Positions 1 through 8,806 are shown, numbered from the stretch's first letter. The stretch: 64,000 nucleotides of DNA from Enterobacter dykesii (GCF_008364625.2 NZ_CP126604.1:2046001-2110000); one strand, 5' to 3'. Program-made: numbers and translations. The notes: generated by a model not told the origin, from the sequence alone.

Positions 1-47
1 GGTATTAGATCTTAATCCTCATCAAATCAAAGGGGATTGAGGGTAAA

Positions 48-314
48 TTACTGCGCTTCAGCAGCCCCGTTGCCTGTACGGGTGTACAAAATTTTAAAAG
101 TGTCGTTGGCGCAGTGGCCTACCACCTGCGTGCCCGCCTGGTCAGCCTGATCGTTCGGCACAATGCTCAGCGTAAAACCTGATTCAGGCACGCCGTTGTT
201 GATAATTTTCTGCTGAATGTCGCTTTTCACGCGCTCGCAGGAATCCGGTGCCGCCAGCGCGGCCGTTGAGGCACTCATTAACAGCAGGGCGGTAATCCAG
301 GGTAACCGTTTCAT
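48..314 (-). CDS. ynfD: YnfD-like DUF1161 periplasmic protein
   Basis: Small secreted protein of 88 residues with no known activity; the DUF1161 family is uncharacterised. Residues 1-21 form a clear signal peptide (Lys-Arg, hydrophobic stretch, Ala-x-Ala before a mature start at Ala-Pro-Asp). Two cysteines near residues 26 and 68 could form a disulfide in the periplasm. A ribosome site (GGAGC) lies just upstream of the ATG. It is divergent from ynfC, and the ynfD-ynfC-speG-ynfB neighbourhood is that of E. coli, which supports the name. The family call comes from recognition, not a search. Confidence 0.8.
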   Translation of the reverse strand: MKRLPWITALLLMSASTAALAAPDSCERVKSDIQQKIINNGVPESGFTLSIVPNDQADQAGTQVVGHCANDTFKILYTRTGNGAAEAQ

Positions 315-418
315 CTGTAGCTCCTTTTCTCTGTGTAGAGATTAATTTTAGCAGGCTTCGTGTAAACAACTGTATTTGCTAATATGATTGGGAATAATCT
401 CCCTGTACGGTAATAAAT

Positions 419-1129
419 GTGAAGAAATACGCAGCGATAACGCTACTGGCAGCAACACTGGTGGGGTGTGATAACAGCTCCGCGCCGCTGTCGTTTACGC
501 CCGAGATGGCGAGTTTCTCGAATGAATTTGATTTTGATCCGCTGCGCGGCCCGGTGAAAGACTTCACCCAGACGCTGCTCAACGAGAAGGGCGAAGTGTC
601 CAAACGGGTGACCGGCACCGTGTCGGCGGAAGGGTGTTTCGATACCCTGGAACTGCACGACCTGGAGGCCAATACCGGCGTGGCGCTGGTGCTGGATGCC
701 AATTACTATCTTGATGCGGAAACCCAGCAGCGAAAAGTGAAGCTGCAGGGGAAATGCCAGCTGGCCGAACTGCCGTCAGCCGGGATAACGTGGGATACCG
801 ACGACAATGGTTTTGTGGTGGCGGCGCACGGCAAAGAGATGGAAGTGAAGTATCGCTACGATGCGGATGGCTACCCGCTGGGCAAAACCACCGTCTCCGG
901 CGATCAGCATCTGTCCGTCCAGTCGACGCCGTCTAAAGACGTTCGCAAAAGAATGGATTACTCGGCAGTGAGCATGTTGAATGATAAGCCGCTGGGTAAC
1001 GTGAAGCAGAGCTGCGACTACGACAGGCACAATAATCCGGTGAGCTGCGACCTGACGATCACCGACGACAGCGTCAAACCTGCCGTTGAGCGCAAATACA
1101 CCATCAAAAACACGATTGAATACTACTGA
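419..1129 (+). CDS. ynfC: YnfC family (UPF0257) lipoprotein
   Basis: Predicted lipoprotein of 236 residues with a GTG start. The N-terminus is a lipoprotein signal with the lipobox Leu-Val-Gly-Cys at residues 14-17. Asp follows the lipidated Cys, which in E. coli is an inner-membrane retention (Lol-avoidance) signal. The rest is a hydrophilic domain without recognised catalytic motifs. It is divergent from ynfD and convergent with speG, with a hairpin between the two stops. Function is unknown in the family; the name rests on sequence resemblance and gene order. Confidence 0.82.
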   Translation: MKKYAAITLLAATLVGCDNSSAPLSFTPEMASFSNEFDFDPLRGPVKDFTQTLLNEKGEVSKRVTGTVSAEGCFDTLELHDLEANTGVALVLDANYYLDAETQQRKVKLQGKCQLAELPSAGITWDTDDNGFVVAAHGKEMEVKYRYDADGYPLGKTTVSGDQHLSVQSTPSKDVRKRMDYSAVSMLNDKPLGNVKQSCDYDRHNNPVSCDLTITDDSVKPAVERKYTIKNTIEYY

Positions 1130-1136
1130 GAATAAA

Positions 1137-1158
1137 ACCGCGCAGGTTACTGCGCGGT
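1137..1158 (-). terminator. Terminator between ynfC and speG
   Basis: A perfect 9-bp stem (ACCGCGCAG / CTGCGCGGT) with a 4-nt loop overlaps the speG stop codon. On the minus strand it is followed by TTTTATT, so it fits a Rho-independent terminator for speG and may also stop ynfC transcripts. Confidence 0.75.
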
Positions 1159-1707
1159 CGGTTTCAGCAGGCTGGCGCCTGACGGTTTATGACCGGCGAG
1201 GTGCTGATGCTGGAAGATGCACATGCGAATGGTATTGCGGTATTCGCCGTTGATAAAGAACTCGTGAATCAGCTCGCCTTCCACCATAAAGCCCAGCTTC
1301 CGGTAGATATGGATCGCTTTCTCGTTCTCTTTGTCCACAATCAGGTAAAGCTTGTAGAGATTCAGAACGTTGAATCCGTAATCCATTGCTAGCTTCGCTG
1401 CCCGTGAGGCAAGGCCTTTTCCCTGATGCTCAGGGGAGATAATGATCTGAAACTCCGCCCGACGGTGAACGTGGTTGATTTCAACCAGCTCCACAAGACC
1501 GGCTTTTTCGCCTTCACACTCCACCACAAAACGACGTTCACTCTGATCGTGAATGTGCTTATCGTAGAGATCGGACAGCTCAACAAAGGCCTCGTACGGC
1601 TCTTCGAACCAGTAGCGCATTACGCTAGCGTTATTGTCGAGCTGGTGGACGAAGCGCAGGTCTTCACGCTCCAGCGGACGAAGCTTAACGTCGCAGGGCG
1701 CCGACAT
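1147..1707 (-). CDS. speG: Spermidine N1-acetyltransferase
   Basis: GNAT enzyme that acetylates spermidine (and spermine) with acetyl-CoA to relieve polyamine toxicity, active in the cytosol as a dodecamer. The 186-residue protein is almost identical to E. coli SpeG as I recall it. The acetyl-CoA loop reads Gln-Gly-Lys-Gly-Leu-Ala near residues 87-92. An upstream in-frame ATG would add 30 residues, but it lies inside ynfB. The chosen ATG overlaps the ynfB stop by one base (TAATG), giving translational coupling and the usual length. The ynfB-speG pair is conserved in enterics. Confidence 0.95.
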   Translation of the reverse strand: MSAPCDVKLRPLEREDLRFVHQLDNNASVMRYWFEEPYEAFVELSDLYDKHIHDQSERRFVVECEGEKAGLVELVEINHVHRRAEFQIIISPEHQGKGLASRAAKLAMDYGFNVLNLYKLYLIVDKENEKAIHIYRKLGFMVEGELIHEFFINGEYRNTIRMCIFQHQHLAGHKPSGASLLKPTAQ

Positions 1708-2045
1708 TACGGGGCTACCGTGCGGCCAGTGCGGCGATCCAGGCAGCGCAGGGTGTTTGGCTCCCAGTATGCGTTGACGTTTGCACTTTGCTGACACTTA
1801 TCGCGCGCGTCAAAAGCGACATCTTCTTTGTCCCACTCTTTTTCAGCACGTTTGTTAACCTTGTGGCGAAGGCTGCGGGTGTCATTCCATTGTTCTTTGT
1901 CCATAGCGGCGTTCTGGCGGCTTTGCGCGCTGTCACCAGACTCAATAATGAGCTTGCTGGTTTCCGCTGTCGCAGAGGCGGCAAAGGCGAACGAAGACAG
2001 CGCCAGCAGGGCTGTCAGACAAAGGCGTTTGCTTAATGTGGTCAT
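1707..2045 (-). CDS. ynfB: YnfB family DUF1283 secreted protein
   Basis: A 112-residue protein with a signal peptide (about residues 1-28, ending Ala-Thr-Ala before Glu-Thr-Ser). The remainder is a charged mature domain carrying a Cys pair near residues 85 and 101. Function unknown; DUF1283 is a small enterobacterial family. The start at 2045 was chosen because the signal peptide begins there and the E. coli protein is 113 residues; a longer reading frame extends 25 codons upstream without secretory character. It lies immediately upstream of speG with a one-base overlap. Confidence 0.85.
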   Translation of the reverse strand: MTTLSKRLCLTALLALSSFAFAASATAETSKLIIESGDSAQSRQNAAMDKEQWNDTRSLRHKVNKRAEKEWDKEDVAFDARDKCQQSANVNAYWEPNTLRCLDRRTGRTVAP

Positions 2046-2197
2046 AGCGTTTCCTTTTAAACGGGTGCAGATAATCAAGTTACCCTGAACAGATTCTACA
2101 CCAAAGCGAAAATACGTCATACCCGCGGTGCAAGTATGGAAAGGTAAAGGATATCATCAGGTATGATGTCTAAATAAATCCTCACCTGACGTGAAAT

Positions 2198-2346
2198 ATG
2201 CTCAAAACGACGCTGCTTTTTTTTGCTACCGCGCTATGCGAAATCATCGGCTGCTTCCTGCCCTGCGCTTGCTGAAGAAGGGGGGATCCGTATTGCTGCT
2301 CATCCCGGCAAGCGTCGCGCTAATCGCCCGGTTTTGTGATCGTTAG
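2198..2346 (+). pseudogene. ynfA: Remnant of ynfA (UPF0060 small membrane protein)
   Basis: An ATG with downstream codons MLKTTLLFFATALCEIIGCF followed by Leu-Pro matches the start of YnfA, a four-helix, 108-residue membrane protein. It then hits TGA at 2273-2275. Just before this stop one base appears to be missing near 2264. In the shifted frame the text resumes as a second-helix-like stretch (Leu-Leu-Lys-Lys-Gly-Gly-Ser-Val-Leu-Leu-Leu-Ile-Pro) and ends at TAG 2344-2346. The last two helices are absent. The position, between ynfB and rspA, is that of E. coli ynfA. So this is a decayed copy with both a frameshift and a 3' deletion. Confidence 0.8.
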
Positions 2347-2362
2347 CCGATTTTATGATCAT

Positions 2363-2380
2363 CATACTTGTATGGTAGTA
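2363..2380. promoter_or_regulatory. Candidate RspR operator upstream of rspA
   Basis: A short inverted repeat CATAC-TT-GTATG (2363-2374) overlaps ATGGTAGTA (2372-2380), 54 bases before the rspA start. The same 9-mer occurs in inverse orientation at 9527-9535, upstream of the regulator gene rspR. GTATGGT with TTGATGG also recurs upstream of ydfI near 6223. That RspR binds here is inference. Confidence 0.4.
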
Positions 2381-2433
2381 GGGTTGATGGGTAAATTTCA
2401 AGCATCACAACGAATGATGTAAGGAAAGGAATT

Positions 2434-3648
2434 ATGAAGATTGTCGCGGCTGACGTGTTTGTTACCTGCCCGGGGCGGAACTTTGTCACCCTTAAAATCA
2501 CCACCGACGAGGGGATTGTCGGCCTCGGTGACGCTACGCTGAACGGGCGTGAACTCTCCGTTGCTTCCTACCTGAAAGACCATCTCTGCCCGCAGCTGAT
2601 TGGCCGCGATGCGCACCGCATCGAAGATATCTGGCAGTTTTTCTATAAGGGTGCCTACTGGCGTCGCGGCCCGGTCACCATGTCGGCCATCTCCGCCGTG
2701 GATATGGCGCTGTGGGACATCAAGGCCAAAGCGGCCAACATGCCGCTCTACCAGCTGTTGGGCGGCGCATCCCGTGAAGGGGTGATGGTTTACTGCCACA
2801 CGACCGGTCACACCATTGACGACGTGCTGGAAGATTACGCCCGCCATAAAGAGATGGGCTTCAAGGCGATCCGCGTGCAGTGCGGCGTGCCGGGCATGAA
2901 AACCACCTACGGCATGGCTAAAGGGAAGGGGCTGGCCTACGAACCTGCGACCAAAGGCGACTGGCCGGAAGAGCAGCTCTGGTCCACCGAAAAATACCTC
3001 GATTTCACGCCAAAGCTGTTCGACGCGGTGCGCAGTAAATTCGGCTTCAATGAACATCTTCTGCACGACATGCACCACCGCCTGACGCCAATCGAAGCGG
3101 CGCGCTTCGGCAAGAGCATTGAAGAATTCCGCATGTTCTGGATGGAAGATCCAACGCCTGCGGAAAACCAGGCCTGCTTCCGCCTCATTCGCCAGCACAC
3201 CGTCACGCCAATAGCCGTGGGCGAAGTATTTAATAGCATCTGGGACTGCAAGCAGCTCATCGAAGAGCAGCTCATCGACTATATCCGCACCACCATTACC
3301 CACGCGGGCGGGATCACCGGGATGCGTCGCATCGCGGACTTCGCCTCGCTCTACCAGGTACGCACCGGCTCGCACGGCCCGTCGGATCTCTCGCCGGTAT
3401 GCCACGCCGCCGCGCTGCATTTCGACCTGTGGGTGCCAAACTTTGGCGTCCAGGAATATATGGGCTATTCCGAACAGATGCTGGAGGTCTTCCCGCACAG
3501 CTGGCGCTTTGATAACGGCTATATGCATCCGGGCGACAGGCCGGGCCTGGGCATCGAATTTGATGAAAAACTGGCAGCGAAGTATCCGTACGATCCGGCC
3601 TATCTGCCGGTGGCCCGTCTTGAGGACGGCACGCTGTGGAACTGGTAA
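2434..3648 (+). CDS. rspA: RspA, mannonate-dehydratase-type enolase superfamily enzyme
   Basis: Member of the ManD branch of the enolase superfamily, 404 residues. It dehydrates D-mannonate or related sugar acids to the 2-keto-3-deoxy acid using Mg2+; some homologues have very low activity. The N-terminal capping domain (about 1-125) is followed by the barrel. Metal-binding residues are plausible at Asp in Leu-Leu-His-Asp-Met-His-His, Glu in Trp-Met-Glu-Asp-Pro and Glu in Val-Gly-Glu-Val-Phe-Asn. In E. coli the gene is linked to starvation sensing, a role that remains disputed. A good ribosome site (AAGGAAAGG) precedes the ATG. It is the first gene of the rspA-rspB-ydfJ unit. Confidence 0.93.
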   Translation: MKIVAADVFVTCPGRNFVTLKITTDEGIVGLGDATLNGRELSVASYLKDHLCPQLIGRDAHRIEDIWQFFYKGAYWRRGPVTMSAISAVDMALWDIKAKAANMPLYQLLGGASREGVMVYCHTTGHTIDDVLEDYARHKEMGFKAIRVQCGVPGMKTTYGMAKGKGLAYEPATKGDWPEEQLWSTEKYLDFTPKLFDAVRSKFGFNEHLLHDMHHRLTPIEAARFGKSIEEFRMFWMEDPTPAENQACFRLIRQHTVTPIAVGEVFNSIWDCKQLIEEQLIDYIRTTITHAGGITGMRRIADFASLYQVRTGSHGPSDLSPVCHAAALHFDLWVPNFGVQEYMGYSEQMLEVFPHSWRFDNGYMHPGDRPGLGIEFDEKLAAKYPYDPAYLPVARLEDGTLWNW

Positions 3649-3662
3649 ACGAGGAGCGAACG

Positions 3663-4682
3663 ATGAAAAGCGTAGTGATTCAACAGCCGAACCAACTGGT
3701 GATTGAAGAGCGGCCACTCCCGGCGCCAGGCCCGGGTGAAGTTCGCGTCAAAATCACGCTGGCGGGGATCTGCGGTTCGGATAGCCACATCTATCGCGGC
3801 CATAACCCGTTTGCGAAATATCCACGCACGATCGGCCACGAGTTTTTTGGCGTGATTGACGCCGTAGGCGAGGGTGTCGACAGTGCCCGTCTGGGCCAGC
3901 GCGTCTCGGTCGATCCGGTGATCAGCTGCGGACACTGCTATCCGTGTTCCGTCGGAAAGCCGAACGTCTGCACCTCGCTGGTGGTGCTGGGCGTACATCG
4001 CGACGGGGGCTTCAGCGAATACGCGGCGGTACCCGCTAAAAATGCCTGGCCTATCCCCGATGACATTCCGGATAGACACGCCGTCATGGTGGAGCCTTTC
4101 ACCATCGCCGCCAACGTGACGGGGCAGGCCAGCCCCACCGGGCAGGACGTCGCGCTGATTTACGGCGCAGGGCCGATGGGGCTGGTCACCGTGCAGGCGC
4201 TGAAAGGCGTCTATAAGGTGAAGCAGGTTATCGTGGTTGATCGCATCGACGAACGCCTGAAAATGGCCCAGCGCAGCGGCGCGGACTGGGTGTTGAATAA
4301 CGGCGAGCAGTCGCTGCAGGCCGCGCTGGACGAACGGGGCATCAAACCGACGTTAATCATTGATGCCGCCTGTCATCCGGCGATTTTGCAGGAGGCGATT
4401 ACCCTGGCCTCTCCGGCGGCGCGCATCGTGCTGATGGGCTTCTCCAGCGAGCCGAGCCAGATTGTCCAACAGGGCATCACCGGCAAAGAGCTGGCGATCT
4501 TCTCCTCGCGCCTCAATGCCAATAAATTCCCGGTCGTCATCGACTGGCTGAAAAAAGGGCTGATCGACCCGGAAAAACTGATCACTCATGCCTTTGACTA
4601 TCACCATGTAACAGACGCCATTGAACTGTTTGAGAAAGACCAGCGGCAGTGCTGCAAAGTCTTGCTCACGTTCGGGAAATAA
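3663..4682 (+). CDS. rspB: RspB, zinc-dependent alcohol/polyol dehydrogenase
   Basis: Medium-chain dehydrogenase of 339 residues, NAD(P)-linked. Catalytic zinc ligands are seen in Gly-Ile-Cys-Gly-Ser-Asp (Cys about 37) and Gly-His-Glu (about 60). Four structural-zinc cysteines lie in Cys-Gly-His-Cys-Tyr-Pro-Cys...Asn-Val-Cys (about 90-104). The nucleotide fold starts at Tyr-Gly-Ala-Gly-Pro-Met-Gly (about 168). The start at 3663 follows a GAGG site 14 bases after the rspA stop; an earlier in-frame ATG lies inside rspA. It probably oxidises a sugar acid or alcohol in the same pathway as RspA; the substrate is unknown. Confidence 0.9.
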   Translation: MKSVVIQQPNQLVIEERPLPAPGPGEVRVKITLAGICGSDSHIYRGHNPFAKYPRTIGHEFFGVIDAVGEGVDSARLGQRVSVDPVISCGHCYPCSVGKPNVCTSLVVLGVHRDGGFSEYAAVPAKNAWPIPDDIPDRHAVMVEPFTIAANVTGQASPTGQDVALIYGAGPMGLVTVQALKGVYKVKQVIVVDRIDERLKMAQRSGADWVLNNGEQSLQAALDERGIKPTLIIDAACHPAILQEAITLASPAARIVLMGFSSEPSQIVQQGITGKELAIFSSRLNANKFPVVIDWLKKGLIDPEKLITHAFDYHHVTDAIELFEKDQRQCCKVLLTFGK

Positions 4683-4697
4683 ACCTTTACGCGGTTA

Positions 4698-4719
4698 AGA
4701 GCCTGCGCAGACAGGCTCT
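4698..4719 (+). other. Intercistronic hairpin rspB-ydfJ
   Basis: A perfect 8-bp stem (AGAGCCTG / CAGGCTCT) with a 6-nt loop lies in the 73-base gap. There is no T-run, so it is more likely an mRNA processing or stability element than a terminator. Confidence 0.5.
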
Positions 4720-4755
4720 ATGTGGTACGCATCTTACCCTTCAGAGATAGTCATT

Positions 4756-6123
4756 ATGACGCAAGCACAACCTCAAAGAACCACCTCCGATCTGGTGAAA
4801 GCCGCCGTTTCCGGCTGGCTGGGCACCGCCCTGGAGTTTATGGACTTTCAGCTTTACTCGCTGGGGGCTGCCCTGGTCTTTCACGAGATCTTCTTCCCTG
4901 AACAGTCAGCCGCGATGGCGCTAATCCTCGCGATGGGAACCTACGGCGCAGGCTATATCGCACGCATTGTCGGTGCCTTTATCTTTGGAAGGATGGGCGA
5001 CAGCATCGGTCGTAAGAAGGTGCTGTTTATCACCATCACCATGATGGGGATCTGCACCACGCTGATTGGCGTCCTGCCGACCTACGCGCAGATCGGGATT
5101 TTTGCTCCCGTTCTGCTGGTGACGCTGCGCATCATTCAGGGCCTGGGCGCCGGGGCTGAGATCTCGGGGGCCGGGACCATGCTGGCGGAGTACGCGCCAA
5201 AAGGGAAACGCGGCATCATCTCTTCGCTGGTGGCGATGGGCACAAACTGCGGGACGCTGAGCGCCACGGCGATCTGGGCGGTGATGTTCTTTGCCCTCGA
5301 CCGTGAAGAGCTGATTGCCTGGGGTTGGCGCGTGCCGTTCCTCGCCAGCGTGGTGGTGATGATTTTCGCCATCTGGCTGCGTATGAACCTCAAGGAGAGC
5401 CCGGTCTTTGAGAAAGTGAACGATGCCCAAACCGTACAGCCGGACACCTCGCTCGGTTCAATGGTGAAAAGTAAATCCTTCTGGCTGGCGACCGGCCTGC
5501 GGTTTGGTCAGGCAGGCAACTCGGGTTTGATCCAGACGTTCCTCGCGGGGTATCTGGTCCAGACGCTGCTGTTCGATAAAGCCATCCCTACCGATGCGCT
5601 GATGATAAGCTCCATTCTCGGTTTTATCTCCATTCCGCTGCTGGGCTGGCTTTCCGATAAAGTAGGGCGCCGTCTGCCGTACATTATCCTCAATGTCTCC
5701 GCCATTCTTCTCGCGTACCCGATGCTGTCGATTATCGTCGATAAGAGCTATGCGCCGGGGACAATTATGCTCTCTATCATCGTTATTCATAACTTCGCCG
5801 TGCTGGGGCTGTTTGCGCTGGAAAATATCACCATGGCGGAGATGTTTGGCTCGCGAAATCGCTTTACCCGTATGGCTATCTCGAAAGAGGCGGGCGGCCT
5901 GGTGGCGGTGGGCTTTGGTCCGGTGCTGGCGGGGATCTTCTGCAATATGACCGGCTCCTGGTGGCCGATTGTCGCCATGCTGGTGGCTTATTCCGCGATT
6001 GGGCTGGTCTCGGCTGTCCTGATGCCGGAAGTGCGCGACCGTGATTTGAGCGCGGCGCACGACGCAGCGGAGTCCGCGCCGGAAGAGAGCGTGGGTTACG
6101 GCGCGCTGTCATCGCGACGCTAA
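4756..6123 (+). CDS. ydfJ: YdfJ, MHS-family MFS metabolite:H+ symporter
   Basis: Inner-membrane transporter of 455 residues with about 12 helices, of the metabolite:H+ symporter branch (ShiA/KgtP-like). The family motif Gly-Arg-Met-Gly-Asp-Ser-Ile-Gly-Arg-Lys follows helix 2 (about residues 76-85), and a second copy, Asp-Lys-Val-Gly-Arg-Arg, sits in the second half. The start at 4756 was chosen because the earlier in-frame ATG (4720) falls at the end of the intercistronic hairpin. Its position after rspB suggests import of the sugar acid handled by RspA, RspB and YdfI. In E. coli K-12 this gene borders the Qin prophage. Confidence 0.88.
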   Translation: MTQAQPQRTTSDLVKAAVSGWLGTALEFMDFQLYSLGAALVFHEIFFPEQSAAMALILAMGTYGAGYIARIVGAFIFGRMGDSIGRKKVLFITITMMGICTTLIGVLPTYAQIGIFAPVLLVTLRIIQGLGAGAEISGAGTMLAEYAPKGKRGIISSLVAMGTNCGTLSATAIWAVMFFALDREELIAWGWRVPFLASVVVMIFAIWLRMNLKESPVFEKVNDAQTVQPDTSLGSMVKSKSFWLATGLRFGQAGNSGLIQTFLAGYLVQTLLFDKAIPTDALMISSILGFISIPLLGWLSDKVGRRLPYIILNVSAILLAYPMLSIIVDKSYAPGTIMLSIIVIHNFAVLGLFALENITMAEMFGSRNRFTRMAISKEAGGLVAVGFGPVLAGIFCNMTGSWWPIVAMLVAYSAIGLVSAVLMPEVRDRDLSAAHDAAESAPEESVGYGALSSRR

Positions 6124-6231
6124 TGGTTCATAACTTAAGTGACCTGTCACATAACTTTATCTTTATGTCAGACCACATGAGCAAAAGTTAATATAAATCA
6201 AAATCTCAAACGGCAGTATCAGTATGGTTGA

Positions 6232-6259
6232 TGGCAGTTATTTTTTACCCCAACTGCCA
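6232..6259 (+). other. Hairpin in ydfJ-ydfI intergenic region
   Basis: TGGCAGTT and AACTGCCA form a perfect 8-bp stem around a 12-nt loop rich in T and C. The 219-base gap also contains the GTATGGTTGATGG element just upstream. It could be an operator or a leader hairpin for ydfI; no T-run follows. Confidence 0.4.
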
Positions 6260-6342
6260 TTCTAGTTGGTGTAGTCAGCGGGCGCTGTCGCTTCTGAAGA
6301 AGTGGCAGCGATCCACGGCTTTCTAATTAACGAGTCTTAATC

Positions 6343-7806
6343 ATGGAAAACACCTTATTACAGGCCAACGCGACGCTGCCTCAGTACGATCGCGACAGCC
6401 TTAAAGCACGCATTGTACATTTAGGCTTCGGCGCATTTCACCGCGCGCATCAGGCGGTGTATGCCGACATTCTCGCGGCTGAGCACGGCAGCGACTGGGG
6501 CTACTGTGAGGTTAACCTGATTGGCGGCGAGCAGCAGATCGCCGATCTGAACGCGCAGGATAACCTCTACACCGTGGCGGAGATGTCTGCCGACGCATGG
6601 ACATCCCGCGTGGTTGGTGTGGTCAAAAAAGCGCTGCATGCGCAGGTGGACGGGCTGGAGAGCGTGCTGGCGGCGATGTGCGAACCGCAGGTGGCGATTG
6701 TCTCGCTGACCATCACCGAGAAAGGGTACTGCCACTCACCGGCGACCGGCCAACTGATGCTCGATCACCCTTTTATCGTCGCCGACCTGCAAAACCCGCA
6801 CCAGCCGAAATCCGCGCCAGGCGTGGTGGTGGAAGCGTTGGCGCGTCGCAAAGCGGCGGGTCTGCCGGCGTTTAGCGTGATGTCCTGCGACAACATGCCG
6901 GAGAACGGCCACGTGATGCGCAATGTGGCCTGCGCGTACGCCCGGGCGGTAGACGGCGAGCTGGCGGACTGGATCGAGGCCAACGTCACCTTCCCGTCAA
7001 CCATGGTGGACCGCATCGTGCCGGCGGTTACGCCTGATACGCTGGATAAAATTGAACGGCTGACCGGCGTGCGTGACCCGGCGGCGGTCGCCTGTGAACC
7101 GTTCCGCCAGTGGGTGATCGAAGACAACTTTGTGGCAGGACGTCCCGAGTGGGAAAAAGCCGGAGCCGAGCTTGTGTCAGACGTGATCCCGTTTGAAGAG
7201 ATGAAGCTGCGCATGCTCAACGGCAGCCACTCGTTCCTGGCGTACCTGGGCTACCTGGCCGGATACCAGCATATCAACGACTGTATGGAAGATGAGAACT
7301 ACCGCCTCGCCGCGCACGCGCTGATGCTTAACGAGCAGGCGCCCACGCTGAAAGTGAAGGGCGTTGATTTAGCTCGGTATGCCGATCTCCTGATTGCCCG
7401 CTACGGCAACCCGGCTCTGCGCCACAGGACATGGCAAATCGCGATGGACGGCAGCCAGAAGCTCCCGCAGCGTATGCTGGACTCCGTGCGCTGGCACCTG
7501 GTCCACCAGAAACCTTTCCCACTGCTGGCGCTGGGTGTGGCAGGGTGGATGCGCTATGTCGGCGGCGTGGATGAGAAGGGTAACGCCATCGACGTGAGCG
7601 ATCCGCAGCTGGCGGTGATTCAGGCGGCGGTGAACGGAAGTGCGGAAGGGGAAAGCCGGGTCAACGCGCTGCTCGGCATTGAGGCCATATTTGGTAAAGA
7701 GTTACCGCAGGAGCCGCGCTTTGTGGCTGCGGTGATGGCCGCGTACCGGTCGTTGCTGCAACAGGGGGCGAAAGCGACCGTCGCGCATTACGCGTCTCAA
7801 CGGTAA
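6343..7806 (+). CDS. ydfI: YdfI, mannitol/fructuronate dehydrogenase family oxidoreductase
   Basis: Long-chain polyol dehydrogenase family (487 residues; relatives are UxuB fructuronate reductase, UxaB and MtlK-type mannitol dehydrogenase). It is NAD-dependent and cytosolic. The Rossmann start reads [12 protein letters not shown] (about 24-35). The catalytic Lys lies in [12 protein letters not shown] (about 285-296). Together with the mannonate-type dehydratase RspA this suggests interconversion of fructuronate and mannonate or a close analogue. It has its own upstream region and ends before a strong hairpin. Confidence 0.9.
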   Translation: MENTLLQANATLPQYDRDSLKARIVHLGFGAFHRAHQAVYADILAAEHGSDWGYCEVNLIGGEQQIADLNAQDNLYTVAEMSADAWTSRVVGVVKKALHAQVDGLESVLAAMCEPQVAIVSLTITEKGYCHSPATGQLMLDHPFIVADLQNPHQPKSAPGVVVEALARRKAAGLPAFSVMSCDNMPENGHVMRNVACAYARAVDGELADWIEANVTFPSTMVDRIVPAVTPDTLDKIERLTGVRDPAAVACEPFRQWVIEDNFVAGRPEWEKAGAELVSDVIPFEEMKLRMLNGSHSFLAYLGYLAGYQHINDCMEDENYRLAAHALMLNEQAPTLKVKGVDLARYADLLIARYGNPALRHRTWQIAMDGSQKLPQRMLDSVRWHLVHQKPFPLLALGVAGWMRYVGGVDEKGNAIDVSDPQLAVIQAAVNGSAEGESRVNALLGIEAIFGKELPQEPRFVAAVMAAYRSLLQQGAKATVAHYASQR

Positions 7807-7812
7807 TTCAGC

Positions 7813-7838
7813 ACATGCCGCCGTGCGCGGCGGCATGT
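7813..7838. terminator. Bidirectional hairpin between ydfI and ydfZ
   Basis: A perfect 10-bp GC-rich stem (ACATGCCGCC / GGCGGCATGT) with a 6-nt loop lies between the convergent stops. There is no strong T-run on either side. Confidence 0.6.
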
Positions 7839-7849
7839 CTGCGCACAGC

Positions 7850-8053
7850 TTAGTGCATCCCCAGGCGAATCAGCTCAATCGGCTCGAACTTACCTTCGCA
7901 TCCTTCCACTTCAACCGTTTTGCTGCGGCGTACCTGCGCGGCATCCAGCCCGTCGCTGTGGATCGCTTTAATCACGCCAGTTTTACCCGTGCCGCTAATC
8001 ATGACGCGGCTGCCGGTGGTGATTGCATTGCGGTTACGGTCGTATGTCATCAT
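7850..8053 (-). CDS. ydfZ: YdfZ, putative selenium-binding protein
   Basis: A 67-residue cytosolic protein closely resembling E. coli YdfZ, which was reported to bind selenium through its cysteine and to be induced anaerobically by FNR. One Cys is present, in Val-Glu-Gly-Cys-Glu (about residue 52). The sequence is small and basic with no membrane segment. Two ATGs are adjacent; the first is 8 bases after an AGGAG site. An FNR-type box and matching -10 element are visible upstream. It lies between ydfI and a UspG-like gene. Confidence 0.88.
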   Translation of the reverse strand: MMTYDRNRNAITTGSRVMISGTGKTGVIKAIHSDGLDAAQVRRSKTVEVEGCEGKFEPIELIRLGMH

Positions 8054-8119
8054 GGTATATTCTCCTCTCTAACCTGTTCGTTACGGCGCTATTTCGGGTT
8101 TTGCCGTTCACGGGGCATA

Positions 8120-8161
8120 TAAATACGCCTGTCCGCGCTTCATGTTTTTGTTTTTGATCAA
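8120..8161 (-). promoter_or_regulatory. FNR-type class II promoter of ydfZ
   Basis: TTGTT-N4-ATCAA at 8148-8161 differs from the FNR consensus TTGAT-N4-ATCAA at one base. The minus-strand hexamer TATTTA (8125-8120) is centred 32 bases from the box centre, as expected for an activator centred at -41.5. This agrees with the known FNR dependence of ydfZ in E. coli. Confidence 0.65.
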
Positions 8162-8341
8162 ACTCACACTTTTTTCTTTATTTCGTCGGGCGCTGACGGT
8201 TCAGGACGGTAATTTACAAAGGGGACCATTATTTTCATTAATTGATAGTTTCGACAGGGAAGCGTTGAGGGTTGGTTTATATTCCCGATGTCATCCTGTG
8301 TGCAGGAAATAACCCTTTCATCGGAATAAGGAGTCAGGCTT

Positions 8342-8773
8342 ATGTATAAGAACATTTTGATGCCTGTAGACGTGTTTGAAATGGATTTGAGCGACAAAGC
8401 GGTTCGCCACGCGGCAAGCCTTGCGAAAGCTGAGGGCGCGTCGATCACCCTGGTCAATATTCTGCCTGCCAGCAGCCGGTCTCTGCTGCGCGGTTTCAAC
8501 GCCGATATTAAAAAGTTTGAAGAGTATATGACTGCGGAATCCGGGAAGAAAATGAACGAGTTAAAAAGACTGTTCGATATCGCCCCTGAGAATATTCACA
8601 GCATGGTGCGTTTTGGCAACGTCCGCGATGAAATTATCAAGCTAAGCAAGGAGGGGAAATATGATGCGATTGTCATCGGGTCGAAAAATCCAAGCATCTC
8701 CACCCATCTGCTGGGTTCAAATGCGGAATCTATTCTGCGCTACGCCACGATCCCGGTGTTAGTCGTTCGCTAA
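8342..8773 (+). CDS. Universal stress protein, UspF/UspG type
   Basis: A single Usp domain of 143 residues. The ATP-binding signature Gly-x2-Gly-x9-Gly-Ser appears as Val-Ile-Gly-Ser...Leu-Leu-Gly-Ser-Asn-Ala near residues 110-130, so it belongs to the nucleotide-binding branch. The N-terminal strand reads Asn-Ile-Leu-Met-Pro-Val-Asp. In this branch (UspF/UspG) the proteins act in stress resistance and adhesion. It is a distant paralogue of the UspF-like gene at 12554. TATATT (8278-8283) is a possible -10, with a half FNR-like TTGAT (8242) at the activator distance; that part is weak. A GGAG site precedes the ATG. Confidence 0.85.
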   Translation: MYKNILMPVDVFEMDLSDKAVRHAASLAKAEGASITLVNILPASSRSLLRGFNADIKKFEEYMTAESGKKMNELKRLFDIAPENIHSMVRFGNVRDEIIKLSKEGKYDAIVIGSKNPSISTHLLGSNAESILRYATIPVLVVR

Positions 8774-8776
8774 TCA

Positions 8777-8802
8777 CGCCGCCGCACCCGAAAGGGGCGG
8801 CG
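8777..8802. terminator. Hairpin between usp and rspR
   Basis: CGCCGC / GCGGCG arms enclose an inner CCC-GAAA-GGG tetraloop hairpin between two convergent stops. Probable bidirectional terminator with a weak tail. Confidence 0.5.
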
Positions 8803-8806
8803 AATA

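Noticed and set aside
2398..3717. 439-codon open frame on the minus strand opposite rspA
   Set aside because: It lies wholly antisense to a clear rspA and has shadow-type composition (His/Arg-rich); GC-rich third positions keep the opposite frame open.
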